Assembly: GCF_000235505.1 (NCBI RefSeq)
Contig: NZ_JH379030.1
Span: 140,609 to 204,608 of the forward strand
DNA length: 64,000 nt
DNA from: Hungatella hathewayi WAL-18680
Lineage (GTDB): Bacteria; Bacillota; Clostridia; Lachnospirales; Lachnospiraceae
Direction of reading: 5' to 3'
The notes under the pieces were generated by a model. The model was not told where the DNA came from. It did not search any database and saw only the letters and a list, made by a program, of their open reading frames with translations. Position 1 is the stretch's first letter. Each line of letters opens with the position of its first letter. Below are positions 8,178 to 17,722 of this stretch, one piece after another. The translations under genes and the position numbers were made by a program.

Positions 8178-9131
8178 TTATGAATTGATTTCTTCCACCC
8201 GGCAGCAGGAAACAAAATGATTTGGTTCTATTTCGCGCAGTGTCTGGGGTTCACTACATTTCTCACAGGCATATTTACATCTGGATGCGAAACGGCAGCC
8301 GGGTTTTGGATTGATTGGAGAAACTATCTCACCGCGAAGGACTTCACGCTCGACAGTTGCATGTACATCTACCATAGGAATTGCAGATAGCAGTGCCTTC
8401 GTATAGGGATGCAGCGGCCGCTTAAAAAGTTCCTTGGAGGGGCTTGTCTCAACCAACTGCCCAAGGTACATCACGCTGATATCATCTGAAATATGCCGCA
8501 CAACAGACAAATCATGGGTCACAAACATATAAGTGAGGTTTTTTTTATCTCTTAAATCCATCAACAGATTCAACACCTGGGCCTGAATCGAGACATCCAA
8601 TGCTGACACCGGTTCATCGCACACAATGAACTTCGGATCAAGGGCGAGGGCTCGTGCGATACCAATTCTCTGCCGCCGCCCGCCGTCCAGCTCGTGTGGG
8701 TAGGAATTCATCAATCTTCTGTCAATCCCAACGAGGTCTGCTATCTTTTCCACCTCCTGCCGGATTTCTGCCTTGCTATACCGTTTGGACAGGATTAGCG
8801 GTTCACTGATTGCCGCTGACACGGTATATCTTGGATTTAGAGAAGAATAAGGGTCTTGAAAAATAATCTGCATTTTTTCCCGCAATTCATGAAGTTTTTT
8901 GCCGTTAACTCTGGTGATATCTTCCCCTTCAAAATAAATTTTTCCACCGGTACTCTCAAGAAGGTGAATGATAGTTCTTCCAAGAGTCGATTTCCCACAA
9001 CCAGACTCACCCACAATCCCCATCGTCCTTCCTGTCTGAATGGAAAGGGAAACGCCGTCCACCGCATGAAGCTCTCCTTTGGGTGTATGAAAATATTTCT
9101 TTAAATCTTCCACTTCAATCATCGCATTCAT
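8178..9131 (-). CDS. Dipeptide/oligopeptide ABC transporter ATP-binding protein (DppF/OppF type)
   Basis: A 317-residue ATPase with Walker A GESGCGKS (41-48), Walker B FIVCDEP, and the C-terminal oligopeptide-type extension with a Cys cluster (CRFASRCKYACEKC) that carries an Fe-S cluster in related proteins. The ABC signature is unusual: LDGGRRQRIG instead of LSGGQRQRIG, with the key Ser replaced by Asp. Start overlaps the dppD-like stop by 4 bases (ATGA), showing translational coupling. It pairs with the DppD-type ATPase to power import through DppB and DppC. Confidence 0.93.
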   Translation of the reverse strand: MNAMIEVEDLKKYFHTPKGELHAVDGVSLSIQTGRTMGIVGESGCGKSTLGRTIIHLLESTGGKIYFEGEDITRVNGKKLHELREKMQIIFQDPYSSLNPRYTVSAAISEPLILSKRYSKAEIRQEVEKIADLVGIDRRLMNSYPHELDGGRRQRIGIARALALDPKFIVCDEPVSALDVSIQAQVLNLLMDLRDKKNLTYMFVTHDLSVVRHISDDISVMYLGQLVETSPSKELFKRPLHPYTKALLSAIPMVDVHATVEREVLRGEIVSPINPKPGCRFASRCKYACEKCSEPQTLREIEPNHFVSCCRVEEINS

Positions 9132-10138
9132 AATCCGTCCTCCACAGCTGATTTTTCTGGGACCATCTGGCAGCGGCAGAAATGCCCTGACTCAACCTCA
9201 TACATCGGAACCTTTGCTTCGTGACAGGCCTCCGCCGCATAAGGGCACCGCTCACCAAACGAACAACCTTGCACTCTCTTAGTCGGATCTGGCGGCATTC
9301 CTGGAATTGGTGCCAGTCTGTCTACATCCTCATTCATACTGGGCACCGCTCCAAAAAGGCCTTGGGTATACGGATGTGCCGGATTGTCGAAAATTGCATA
9401 TTTGCTTCCGTATTCAATAATTTCACCGGCGTAGATAATTGCAACATCATCACTGATGTCCGATACAACCCCCAAATCATGGGTGATTAAAATCATAGAT
9501 GTGCCAAATTCCTTTTTCAATTTTTTCATCAGGTTAAGAACCTGAGCCTGAATTGTAACATCCAGTGCGGTTGTAGGTTCATCCGCCAGCAAAAGCTCCG
9601 GATTACAGGAAAGCGCAATCGCAATCACAACTCTCTGCTTCATCCCTCCGGAAAACTGGTGGGGATAATCGTTATATCTCTGTGCAGGGATTCCCACCGT
9701 CTCCAGCATCTCTTTGGCTCGTTTCTCCGCTTCCTGCCTGGAAACCTTGCTGTGAATCTTAATTCCCTCCGCAATCTGAGGACCAATCCTCATAGTTGGA
9801 TTCAGAGCCGTCATAGGGTCCTGAAATACCATGGAAATCTTGTTGCCGCGGATGGTTCGCATCTTACGCTCCTCCAATTGAAGAAGGTCCTCGCCGTCCA
9901 GAATAATTTGGCCACCGGTCACCTTCGCAGAAATATCTGGGAGAATGCGAAGTATTGCTTTTGCGATTGAAGTTTTTCCTGCACCGGTTTCTCCTACCAG
10001 TGCCAGTGTTTTTCCCTTCTGCAAATCGAATGAAACACCTTCCACAGCATAAACTGTCTCATTTTCCGAGCTGTACCTTACTTCCAGATTTCGAACTGAT
10101 AAAAATACATTATTTTCCGTTATCGAATCTTTTTTCAT
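9128..10138 (-). CDS. Dipeptide/oligopeptide ABC transporter ATP-binding protein (DppD/OppD type)
   Basis: A 336-residue ATPase: Walker A GETGAGKT (49-56), normal signature FSGGMKQRV, Walker B LLLADEPTTALD, switch His in LITHDLGV, and a C-terminal Cys motif (CSFGERCPYAAEAC) of the oligopeptide/dipeptide subfamily. It sits on the inner side of the membrane and forms the ATPase heterodimer with the next gene product. The start lies 12 bases past the permease stop codon, so it is in the same transcript. Confidence 0.94.
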   Translation of the reverse strand: MKKDSITENNVFLSVRNLEVRYSSENETVYAVEGVSFDLQKGKTLALVGETGAGKTSIAKAILRILPDISAKVTGGQIILDGEDLLQLEERKMRTIRGNKISMVFQDPMTALNPTMRIGPQIAEGIKIHSKVSRQEAEKRAKEMLETVGIPAQRYNDYPHQFSGGMKQRVVIAIALSCNPELLLADEPTTALDVTIQAQVLNLMKKLKKEFGTSMILITHDLGVVSDISDDVAIIYAGEIIEYGSKYAIFDNPAHPYTQGLFGAVPSMNEDVDRLAPIPGMPPDPTKRVQGCSFGERCPYAAEACHEAKVPMYEVESGHFCRCQMVPEKSAVEDGL

Positions 10139-10150
10139 TGTCGATCCCCC

Positions 10151-11047
10151 CTAATGCTTCAGCTTCGGGTCAAGCGCGTCTCGGAGTGCATCACCAAACA
10201 TATTTAAGCTGACCACAATAATCATGATAAAAAGTCCCGGAAAAACCAGCATATGGGGATAACTGCGGACATAGTTTTTAGCGCCCGCGAGCATAGCTCC
10301 CCATTCAGGCTCCGGCGGCTGAACTCCCAATCCGATATAGCTGAGAGCCGCCGCAACTAAAAGTGTATTTGCACACTGCATGGTTGCAGAGACAATAATC
10401 GGTGATATCACATTTGGAAGAATATGTCTAAAGATAATTCTCGTATTGGAACAGTTTGTTGCATGTGCCGCCTCGACGAATTCCTTTTCCCTCACACTCA
10501 TAAATTCCGCCCGAATCAGTCTTGCATATCCTGAAATTCCTCCGATGGAGAGCGCCAGGATAGTATTTCCAAACCCAGTACCAAGAACGGCTGAGACCGT
10601 GATTGACAGCAGCATCCCCGGTATGGAGCTTAAAATGTCTAAAAACCGCATAATAAGCATCTCAATACCACCGCCAAAATACCCTGCAACGGAACCTAAA
10701 ACCACCCCTATTACCACCGAGATACATACCGTTGAAACTCCGAGACTTAGCGAATACCTCCCTCCATAAATAATGCGGCTGAAAATATCCCGTCCCACAT
10801 CATCCGTCCCAAACCAGTGGGCCAAACTCGGACCTTGATATGCTTCCATAATATTAATAGCTTTATAATCATATGGAATAATCCACGGAGCCAATATTGC
10901 CATAATAATCAATACCAGAAAGATGCTCACACCGATAATTGCACTTTTATTTTTCATCAGCCTGCGCACACAAATTGCAAATGCTCCCTGACTTTTGACT
11001 GACTTTGTCTGTTTCAAAAGTGCAGCCTTCGTCAAATATTCAGCCAT
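10151..11047 (-). CDS. Dipeptide/oligopeptide ABC transporter permease (DppC/OppC type)
   Basis: A 298-residue membrane protein with the OppC N-terminal segment (residues about 30-50 hydrophobic, then GTDDVGRDIFSRIIYGGR), five or six membrane segments, and the EAA loop EFVEAAHATNCSNTRIIFRHILPN that docks onto the ATPases, of which EAA-type Glu-Ala-Ala and Gly-equivalent positions are visible. The start is only 2 bases past the stop of the DppB-type gene. It forms the membrane channel with that protein. Confidence 0.94.
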   Translation of the reverse strand: MAEYLTKAALLKQTKSVKSQGAFAICVRRLMKNKSAIIGVSIFLVLIIMAILAPWIIPYDYKAINIMEAYQGPSLAHWFGTDDVGRDIFSRIIYGGRYSLSLGVSTVCISVVIGVVLGSVAGYFGGGIEMLIMRFLDILSSIPGMLLSITVSAVLGTGFGNTILALSIGGISGYARLIRAEFMSVREKEFVEAAHATNCSNTRIIFRHILPNVISPIIVSATMQCANTLLVAAALSYIGLGVQPPEPEWGAMLAGAKNYVRSYPHMLVFPGLFIMIIVVSLNMFGDALRDALDPKLKH

Positions 11048-11049
11048 AC

Positions 11050-11994
11050 TTACTTGCCTCCTTTTGAACTATATTGAGCCTTGATTCGCGGGTCAACATA
11101 TGCGTATATCAAATCCGTCAGCAGCATAACCAGGCTGAACGCAATTGCCAGAACAATCACACTACCTTCCACTGCAGGATAATCACGATTGTTGATAGCA
11201 TTTACCATGTAATATCCAATGCCAGGAATCGAAAACACATTTTCAATAATCAGAGCCCCTGCAAGCTGCTGTCCAAAATTGGTACCGGCAACCGTAATGA
11301 GTGGCAGCAATGCATTGGGAAGCGCATGTTTAAAAATTACCGCAATTTCAGACACCCCCTTTGCTCTTGCTGTTGTGATATAATCCGCTCGTATAACCTC
11401 CAGCATAGATGACCTGGCCTGTCTCGCCTGGGTTGCAATTCCACTAAACGAATTTGCGATGCATGGGAGGATAAAATATACAATCCCCCCAGTACCGCTG
11501 GCCGGAAGCCAGCCAAGTTTTAAGGAAAACAGAATCACCATCAGCAAAGCCAGCCAGAACTGTGGAATAGATACACCTATCAGCGACACAAACATGGACA
11601 GACGATCAAATACCGTATCCTGCTTGACGGCCGCAAGCACTCCCAGAGGCACGCCAATCACAATTGACAGTCCGATGCAGGCAACAGCAATAATCAATGT
11701 AGCCGGAAACCGACCGGCCAGTTCCGTAATTACCGGTATCTTTGTCACATAGGAATTACCAAGATTAAAATGCAGAAAAACATCTTTTAAATAATTCAAC
11801 AGCCTGACAATATATGGGTCAAAAAGCCCCAGTTTCTCTCGAAGCGCATTTAAATCTGCAATTGGCGTATTACTTCCAAGTATCATCACTGCCGGGTCCG
11901 ATGGAATAAAAAACATAATTGTAAATATCAGAACTGCAACACCCAGAATAACCGGTATAATCCAGAGCAATCGTTTCAATACATATTTACCCAT
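11050..11994 (-). CDS. Dipeptide/oligopeptide ABC transporter permease (DppB/OppB type)
   Basis: A 314-residue permease starting MGKYVLKRLLWIIPVILG, the standard DppB opening, with a periplasmic loop and six membrane segments. The cytoplasmic ATPase-docking loop reads DYITTARAKGVSE followed by FKHALPNALLPL, typical of the family. It lies 26 bases after the binding-protein gene and 2 bases before the DppC-type gene. Together with that partner it forms the pathway for a peptide or, in some members of this family, an oligosaccharide. Confidence 0.94.
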   Translation of the reverse strand: MGKYVLKRLLWIIPVILGVAVLIFTIMFFIPSDPAVMILGSNTPIADLNALREKLGLFDPYIVRLLNYLKDVFLHFNLGNSYVTKIPVITELAGRFPATLIIAVACIGLSIVIGVPLGVLAAVKQDTVFDRLSMFVSLIGVSIPQFWLALLMVILFSLKLGWLPASGTGGIVYFILPCIANSFSGIATQARQARSSMLEVIRADYITTARAKGVSEIAVIFKHALPNALLPLITVAGTNFGQQLAGALIIENVFSIPGIGYYMVNAINNRDYPAVEGSVIVLAIAFSLVMLLTDLIYAYVDPRIKAQYSSKGGK

Positions 11995-12020
11995 GCAATA
12001 CCTCTTTTCATCCTTTTATA

Positions 12021-13676
12021 CTATTTCTCGCTGGCACTTTTATAGTCATCTGCATATTCCATGGCGCCTGGCAGGATTACCATAAACAGCTTTGGTGAAA
12101 AGAAGATGGAATCAATCCCACTGACACCAACCTGATAAGTCTTGCTGACCCACAAGCCATACACAAACGCATGCTCCTTTAAATATTCATGATAGCTGTC
12201 TACATTTTCCTCGGAAGTCTCAACCGGGCTGGAAGCTTTGCTATACAGAGTCTGGAACTCTTCATCGTGAAGGCCATTAAAAGAGCACGGTTCCCCATTC
12301 CAGCTGGTGTAGGTCATATTCATAAAGTTTGACGCAACTATAGTAGAACTCTGGTTATCAAGCAGCATGTCCCACTGGTCAAACTCATATTTATAGGTGC
12401 CGAACAAAGCCGCATCGTAAGTAAGAATCTCGCTGTTAATGCCAATCGCAAGTAAATACCCCTGAATAATAACAGCCGCCTTGCTCTTCTCATCATTGCT
12501 CTGAAGCATGAGACGAAGCGTTGGGGAACCAGCAGATACATAACTGGATTCTGCCAGAAGTTCTTTCGCTTTCTCTATGTTATAGCTGTAATAATCTTCA
12601 CTATTCCACTTGTCATTGTAGTCAATCTCCATACCATTAGCCCATCCGTGGCAAAGTTCGCCTTCACCGTTCACCGCGCCGTCGACAAGGCCTGCTTCAT
12701 CAATCGCATAGCAAATTGCCTGACGAAGTTTCTGGTCCTGTCCTACAATACTTTCCTTGGAACAATTGAAAATCAGCGCATTTACTAGATTGGAAGTAGC
12801 ACTGTTTACCATATAGCCATCCAGTGCCTCACCGTTCTCGTCCTCGAAATATTCCAGTTCCGTCGAGGAAACATTGCAGGCAACATCAATATCACCTGTC
12901 TGCAATGCAATTGTCATCTGTGCCGCCTCAAGAATAATTTTATAGCGAATCTCCTCGATATTCTGCTGATAACATGGATTTAAGTACTTCTCATCTGTCT
13001 GCCAGTAATTCTCATTCTTCTTCAAAGTCAGATAAGAACCCGGGACAAACTCCTTGACACAATAAGGACCTGTCGCCTGTGGATTCGTAGAAAATGCATC
13101 TGCGTCGTAGGCATCTTTATCAACAATCCAAACCTGCTCAGCAACCCCTTTCCAGTTTCCTACAACCGGGTCTGTAAAAACAAGTTCTACCGTATAATCA
13201 TCAATCACGGTTGCACTTTCCAATTGATTGGCAAAAGTACTGGCCCCCGTCTGCTTAGCGGTTTCATAACTGAAGACAACGTCCTCCGCGGTAATTTGGT
13301 TGCCTGCCGTATCATAGACATAATCAAACAGGGTAACTCTTACCTTTAACTTATCGTCCACAATCTCTTCCGTATACTCTTTTCCAATTGCAGGTTCTAG
13401 CTCCCCTCCATAATAGGAGGAAACAAACAAATACTCATAAATCTCACTGTTCACATAAAGTGCTCCCAAATCAGTTCCGAAATATGGGTCTAAGGATGGG
13501 ATGCCCGCCGGCACCCCGACATTAACAATCTGCCCACCTGCCGTTGATGCAGGGCTGCCTTCTGACTCTTTTAAAGATTCCTTTGCTGGTTCTGACTTTG
13601 CTCCACCACCACATGCGCAGAGTGAAAATGCCATACTGGCCGAGAGTAACAAACTTATTACTTTTTTCATTTTCAT
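12021..13676 (-). CDS. Peptide/oligosaccharide ABC transporter substrate-binding lipoprotein (SBP family 5)
   Basis: A 551-residue family-5 binding protein. It has a lipoprotein signal (MKMKKVISLLLSASM, lipobox FSLCAC), a short Ser/Glu-rich linker, then the family-5 fold: GIPSLDPYFGTD, AEDVVFSYETAK, LRQAICYAIDEAGLV, and a C-terminal lobe. The start at 13676 follows AGGAGAAGG; an ATG 24 bases upstream has no such site. It is the first gene of the importer operon. Family 5 proteins bind peptides, nickel or oligosaccharides; the mutarotase in the operon makes a sugar ligand a real alternative to a peptide. Confidence 0.92.
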   Translation of the reverse strand: MKMKKVISLLLSASMAFSLCACGGGAKSEPAKESLKESEGSPASTAGGQIVNVGVPAGIPSLDPYFGTDLGALYVNSEIYEYLFVSSYYGGELEPAIGKEYTEEIVDDKLKVRVTLFDYVYDTAGNQITAEDVVFSYETAKQTGASTFANQLESATVIDDYTVELVFTDPVVGNWKGVAEQVWIVDKDAYDADAFSTNPQATGPYCVKEFVPGSYLTLKKNENYWQTDEKYLNPCYQQNIEEIRYKIILEAAQMTIALQTGDIDVACNVSSTELEYFEDENGEALDGYMVNSATSNLVNALIFNCSKESIVGQDQKLRQAICYAIDEAGLVDGAVNGEGELCHGWANGMEIDYNDKWNSEDYYSYNIEKAKELLAESSYVSAGSPTLRLMLQSNDEKSKAAVIIQGYLLAIGINSEILTYDAALFGTYKYEFDQWDMLLDNQSSTIVASNFMNMTYTSWNGEPCSFNGLHDEEFQTLYSKASSPVETSEENVDSYHEYLKEHAFVYGLWVSKTYQVGVSGIDSIFFSPKLFMVILPGAMEYADDYKSASEK

Positions 13677-13864
13677 ACTTACCTTCTCCTTTTTGGTCAT
13701 TTTTTCGTTTTTATTGCCTGTAAGTTATTTTTAACACATCACTTTGCACAATCAAAGCACACTTTCTTTGGAAAATGTGGATTTTTTTACTATGATGCAA
13801 GAATGCGCGATTAGCCTGCTGGGGTTTCTCATGGATTTTTGCACATTTTCGTAAAATCAGCGCA

Positions 13865-13893
13865 TTGATGCTTCCTAAGATTCAAGCTAATAT
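13865..13893 (+). promoter_or_regulatory. Predicted sigma-A promoter of the ceramidase-like pair
   Basis: TTGATG and TAATAT are separated by 17 bases, 38 bases before the start codon of the first ceramidase-like gene. It lies in the 254-base gap that also holds the divergent promoter of the importer operon, so the two operons may be controlled together. Confidence 0.6.
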
Positions 13894-13930
13894 TTTCTTA
13901 TAAACATCAATAAGAAAAGGAGTGATTAAA

Positions 13931-15298
13931 ATGTTACTAGTTGGCACAGGCAAATCCTGCATCAATCCCGCCAATGATATGTTTCCTATTCCAAGCCGTT
14001 TTGCAGATTTTGGTGTACCGCTTCTGCAAAATGGAATCTACGATGACGCATTCTGCCGGGCAATAGCTGTTGATAACGGTACGGAGACCTTCATGTTAAT
14101 GTCTTTCGAGACGAGGGGATACCCGGGTGTTCCAAAACTGGCGCAGATTCTTTCCGACAAGACGGGGATTCCTGCTGAAAATTTCATTATTTCAGGAACT
14201 CACAACCATTCCATTCCCGTGGATACTCATTCTCCCGGCAAGGATGACGCTCCTGAAGAGATTGCATTTCACAGGGAATATTGGAAAATTGAAACTGCCG
14301 CCGCTCTTGAGGCATGCATACAGGCAGTAGGTACCATGAAGCCAGCCAGATTCGGGTATGGAGAAACTCAAAGTTATGTCAATGTAAACCGTGATTACCA
14401 GACCATGTTCGGGTATTGGGTGGAGGCACGAAATTTAGAAGGATACAGCGATAAAACTCTTGCTATCATGAAATTTGTTGACATGGATGGTAAACTTATC
14501 GCTGCCTTGTTAAATTATGGAATGCATAATACCTGCATTCACATGATGAAAGATTTCGACGGCGTCTCCAAGACATCCGGCAACGTCAGCGGCATTGCAT
14601 GCAGGTTTGTGGAGGAACATTTTGGGAACGATGCCATCGTGCTTTGGACCTCAGGAGCCGCCGGAAACCAAAATCCTCTTTTCAGCCACAATCTTCAATA
14701 CGAATATCCCGATGGTTACACCACCTCAGTTCCCCTTCCTGACGGGGTTGGTTACATGATGATGGAATTGATGGGGCGCACCCATGGCGTGGATGCTGTG
14801 AAGGGATTGAATAAAATAAATACCTATACGGAGGAACTGCCGTTTAAGCACGTTTCCAAGAACTGTTATATTCCTTCCCAGAAACATGAGCTTCCACCCA
14901 AAGAAGGTACTCCAATCCGAATGGTGCGCCAGGGTGGTATCGGTCTGCGTGAGCCTAACGATACAAAACCAGTGAAACTGCCAGAACTTCCGAAGATGGT
15001 TGATGATTTAAATCATCCGGCGGAACTTCAAATGAACCTTACTCTTATCGGGGATATCGCAATTGTCGGAATCGGTGCGGAGCCATACGCAGAAATCGGG
15101 CGGGATATCAAAGCTGTCTCTCCATACAAACATACATTTGTTATGACCCATTGTACGGAGAAACGGTGCGGTTATATTTTGGACAAAACTTCTAAAGAAC
15201 ACTCAGTTTTTCAGTCTTTTGGCAGGGTAAAACCGGGTAGTGCCGATGACATTATCATTCAAAATGCTATTGATTTATTTAAGGAGGTTTCCCAATGA
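13931..15298 (+). CDS. Neutral/alkaline ceramidase-like zinc hydrolase, paralog 1
   Basis: A 455-residue protein that resembles the N-terminal catalytic domain of neutral ceramidases: His91-Asn-His93 in SGTHNHSIP (zinc-ligand HTH in ceramidase), a further His in LLNYGMHNTC, and SGAAGNQNP at the place of the ceramidase GDVSPN loop, where the catalytic Ser is absent. Unlike ceramidases it has no signal peptide and lacks the C-terminal Ig-like domain, so it should be cytoplasmic and may act on another amide. The start at 13931 follows AAAAGGAG. Its stop overlaps the next gene, a paralog, by 4 bases. It is divergent from the Dpp-type importer operon. Confidence 0.75.
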   Translation: MLLVGTGKSCINPANDMFPIPSRFADFGVPLLQNGIYDDAFCRAIAVDNGTETFMLMSFETRGYPGVPKLAQILSDKTGIPAENFIISGTHNHSIPVDTHSPGKDDAPEEIAFHREYWKIETAAALEACIQAVGTMKPARFGYGETQSYVNVNRDYQTMFGYWVEARNLEGYSDKTLAIMKFVDMDGKLIAALLNYGMHNTCIHMMKDFDGVSKTSGNVSGIACRFVEEHFGNDAIVLWTSGAAGNQNPLFSHNLQYEYPDGYTTSVPLPDGVGYMMMELMGRTHGVDAVKGLNKINTYTEELPFKHVSKNCYIPSQKHELPPKEGTPIRMVRQGGIGLREPNDTKPVKLPELPKMVDDLNHPAELQMNLTLIGDIAIVGIGAEPYAEIGRDIKAVSPYKHTFVMTHCTEKRCGYILDKTSKEHSVFQSFGRVKPGSADDIIIQNAIDLFKEVSQ

Positions 15299-16671
15299 GT
15301 AAATTTTTAGCCGGTGCAGCAAAAATCTGCGTGGACCCAACTCCTGAAATGCTTCCTCTCCCCGGAATTTTTGGAACCTGGTATGAAGATGTCTATGCGA
15401 GCAGTTATAACCGGGCACTCGCGATTGATAATGGAGAAAGTAAGTTTCTAATCATCACCTTTCCCTTTGGAAGCGGAGGAGAAGAAGCCAAATCCATCAT
15501 CAGCGAAAAATACGATATACCCACGGAACATATTATATTCGCAAATACACACAACCATGGCGGTCCTGCTATGAAGCTGGTTGCAGAACAATTTCTTCCC
15601 GATACGGAACCAAGCCACCAGCAACGATTGTGGGCTGGCCAGGCAGTACCCAAATGCCTTCAGGCCGCAGATGAGGCCTTTGCCAATCTCCACCCCGCCC
15701 GATTCGGCTACGGGGAGGGAAAGAGCTATATCAACATCAACCGCAACTATCAGCTGGCAGACGGAAGTTTTGCACAGCTGGATAACCCGGAGGGCTGCAG
15801 CGACAAGACTCTCTCGGTTACCAGAATAGAAGACTACGATGGCAATGTCATTGCTGCACTTGTCAATTATGCTGCTCATGCAATAGCAACCTTCCGTTGT
15901 ACGGACCAAGACGGGAAAACTAAAATAAACGGCGATTTTCCCGAATATGCCAGTCAATTCCTGGAAAACCGCTATCCTGGTTCTGTTTTTCTTTGGACCA
16001 CAGGCGCTGCAGGTAACCAGAATGTAATTCCACTTTTTAAAGGGGATAAAGATTTTCATGGTTATGAGAATGTCAATATGCCTGCCCCATGCGGCCTCGG
16101 TTTCCGCTATGCTGAATATATCGGCCAGCTGCACGCTCTCGACATTGACAAGACTCTCAAACAGATAATCTGTGATGACGGCGTTGTCATTCACTCTGCC
16201 TGTACCACGGTTGAATTTGACGGCCAGGAAATCCCCGGTTTAAAAGGAAAGGATTATATCTTCAATATCATGCTTGCCCAAAACTCGGTTCCGCTTCTTC
16301 ACGAGCTGTTCCCAGAGAAAGCATTTAGCGAAGGCAAAGACAGACCTATTGTGATGGGCGTTCCCTGCGGGGAAAAGGTTACCATGGGAATGCAGCTTGT
16401 CACCATAGGCAGCGTAGCCTATGTGGCTATGAACAGCGAGCCGTTTAATGAAATCGGCCTGCTCTGCAAAGAAAAATCCCCGTTCAAAAACACGGTACTG
16501 ATTACCTGTTCCGATATCGGTCCCTGCTCCTCTTATCTGGTGGATGATGACAGCGCAAAATTGCCGTTGTTCCAGAATGTAAACAACCGTGTTCTGGCCG
16601 GTAACTCCAATACCATTGTATCAAACGGTATGCTTTCCCTATTTAAGAAAATATTTAACCAAGCTGATTAA
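15295..16671 (+). CDS. Neutral/alkaline ceramidase-like zinc hydrolase, paralog 2
   Basis: A 458-residue paralog of the preceding protein, co-linear throughout. It keeps the predicted zinc ligands (His86-Asn-His88 in ANTHNHGG, and the His of NYAAHAIA) and the TGAAGNQN loop, again without the ceramidase Ser. The ATG overlaps the upstream stop codon (ATGA) after AAGGAGG, so the two are translated together and may form a heteromer. No signal peptide or membrane segment. Role inferred as hydrolysis of an amide or acyl-sugar compound delivered by the divergent importer; no direct evidence for ceramide as substrate. Confidence 0.75.
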   Translation: MSKFLAGAAKICVDPTPEMLPLPGIFGTWYEDVYASSYNRALAIDNGESKFLIITFPFGSGGEEAKSIISEKYDIPTEHIIFANTHNHGGPAMKLVAEQFLPDTEPSHQQRLWAGQAVPKCLQAADEAFANLHPARFGYGEGKSYININRNYQLADGSFAQLDNPEGCSDKTLSVTRIEDYDGNVIAALVNYAAHAIATFRCTDQDGKTKINGDFPEYASQFLENRYPGSVFLWTTGAAGNQNVIPLFKGDKDFHGYENVNMPAPCGLGFRYAEYIGQLHALDIDKTLKQIICDDGVVIHSACTTVEFDGQEIPGLKGKDYIFNIMLAQNSVPLLHELFPEKAFSEGKDRPIVMGVPCGEKVTMGMQLVTIGSVAYVAMNSEPFNEIGLLCKEKSPFKNTVLITCSDIGPCSSYLVDDDSAKLPLFQNVNNRVLAGNSNTIVSNGMLSLFKKIFNQAD

Positions 16672-16681
16672 CATATAAAAC

Positions 16682-16730
16682 AAAGTGTGCTGCCCTTTTT
16701 CTTTCCATATGAAAGGAGCATGCACACTTT
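16682..16730. terminator. Bidirectional terminator between ceramidase-like pair and permease
   Basis: Arms AAAGTGTGC-TGC-CCTTT and AAAGGAGCATGCACACTTT pair with a small bulge around a short loop, with T-rich sequence on both sides. It separates convergent genes whose stops are 64 bases apart. Confidence 0.8.
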
Positions 16731-16734
16731 TCAT

Positions 16735-17694
16735 TTATATGTTCTTATTTTTTCTATCCAAAATGAAATTCACCGAAAATACCAATGCAGTCACTAACCC
16801 AAGGATAATATATTCAAGATTGGGGTATCTCCCATAAAACCGAACGCAGTTTTTGATACACAATACAAAGAAAATGCTAAACAGCAGATTTAGAATTATG
16901 ATTCTATGATTTTTACTCTTTATGATAGTGCCTGGAAAGGCACAGGCAACAGCAATAATACCAAAAATCTCGATTCCATTTCCATTGGCCGGAGCTGTCA
17001 TACTCTGCTGAGAGACCAGCATCAATGCTGCTATAACACAAAAAAAACCACTGGCCGCGAAACAAATCATATTAACTCTTCGCACATTCACCCCTGCGCG
17101 CTCCGCCCTATCCCAGCTTTCGCCGACAGCTTCAATATATTTTCCCAAATACGTCTGTTTTAATATAAAAGATGTCAATAGCACCACGAACAACAGCACC
17201 CAGATATCCGCCTGTATGCCTAGCACAATCTTTCTTGAGAGCATATTGACCACCCGCGGCAAATGCGTTTTCACTGCCCCCTTCGATATCAGATAAGAGA
17301 GTCCCTTGTACCCGATTTGTGTTATCATTGTCGCAACATAAGCCGGTATATTGATGTAGGAAACCAGAATTCCATTTAGCAGCCCACAGAGAAGTCCACA
17401 GACCGCCAGCACTGCAAACGAAACTGCCACAGGCAGGCGCATGGAAAACAGAACTCCCATAATCGATGAAAGCAGTGAAATCTGACTGCCAATCGAAAAG
17501 TCAATCCCCCCACATGCCATGATAAACGTAAGACCTAATGACAGCACAAACAGATAGGTATTCTGTATCACGACCTTGTAAATATTACTAGCCGTAAAAA
17601 AATCCCGGAAGTACAGCCCAAAAATAAACAGACTGAACAGACATATCATTGTCATTAAATAATTGTTTAACACATTTTTCAGTGGTCTATTCAT
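16735..17694 (-). CDS. RbsC-like ABC permease in a two-component/ABC set
   Basis: A 319-residue protein of the ribose/galactose/xylose permease family (BPD_transp_2) with eight to ten hydrophobic segments; the family block reads LGLTFIMACGGIDFSIGSQISL, of which GGIDFSIGS is the diagnostic core. It is the last gene of the set led by a response regulator, 28 bases after the degenerate ABC ATPase-like gene. No binding-protein gene is present nearby. It may import a sugar with a binding protein encoded elsewhere, or act as the membrane part of a sensor; the sequence alone cannot decide. Confidence 0.82.
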   Translation of the reverse strand: MNRPLKNVLNNYLMTMICLFSLFIFGLYFRDFFTASNIYKVVIQNTYLFVLSLGLTFIMACGGIDFSIGSQISLLSSIMGVLFSMRLPVAVSFAVLAVCGLLCGLLNGILVSYINIPAYVATMITQIGYKGLSYLISKGAVKTHLPRVVNMLSRKIVLGIQADIWVLLFVVLLTSFILKQTYLGKYIEAVGESWDRAERAGVNVRRVNMICFAASGFFCVIAALMLVSQQSMTAPANGNGIEIFGIIAVACAFPGTIIKSKNHRIIILNLLFSIFFVLCIKNCVRFYGRYPNLEYIILGLVTALVFSVNFILDRKNKNI

Positions 17695-17722
17695 ATTTTT
17701 ATCCTATGGCTTTCCAATCTAA

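Noticed and set aside
15448-16194. Long minus-strand open frame inside the second ceramidase-like gene
   Set aside because: Antisense to a conserved protein with coupled start, and no ribosome site or family pattern.
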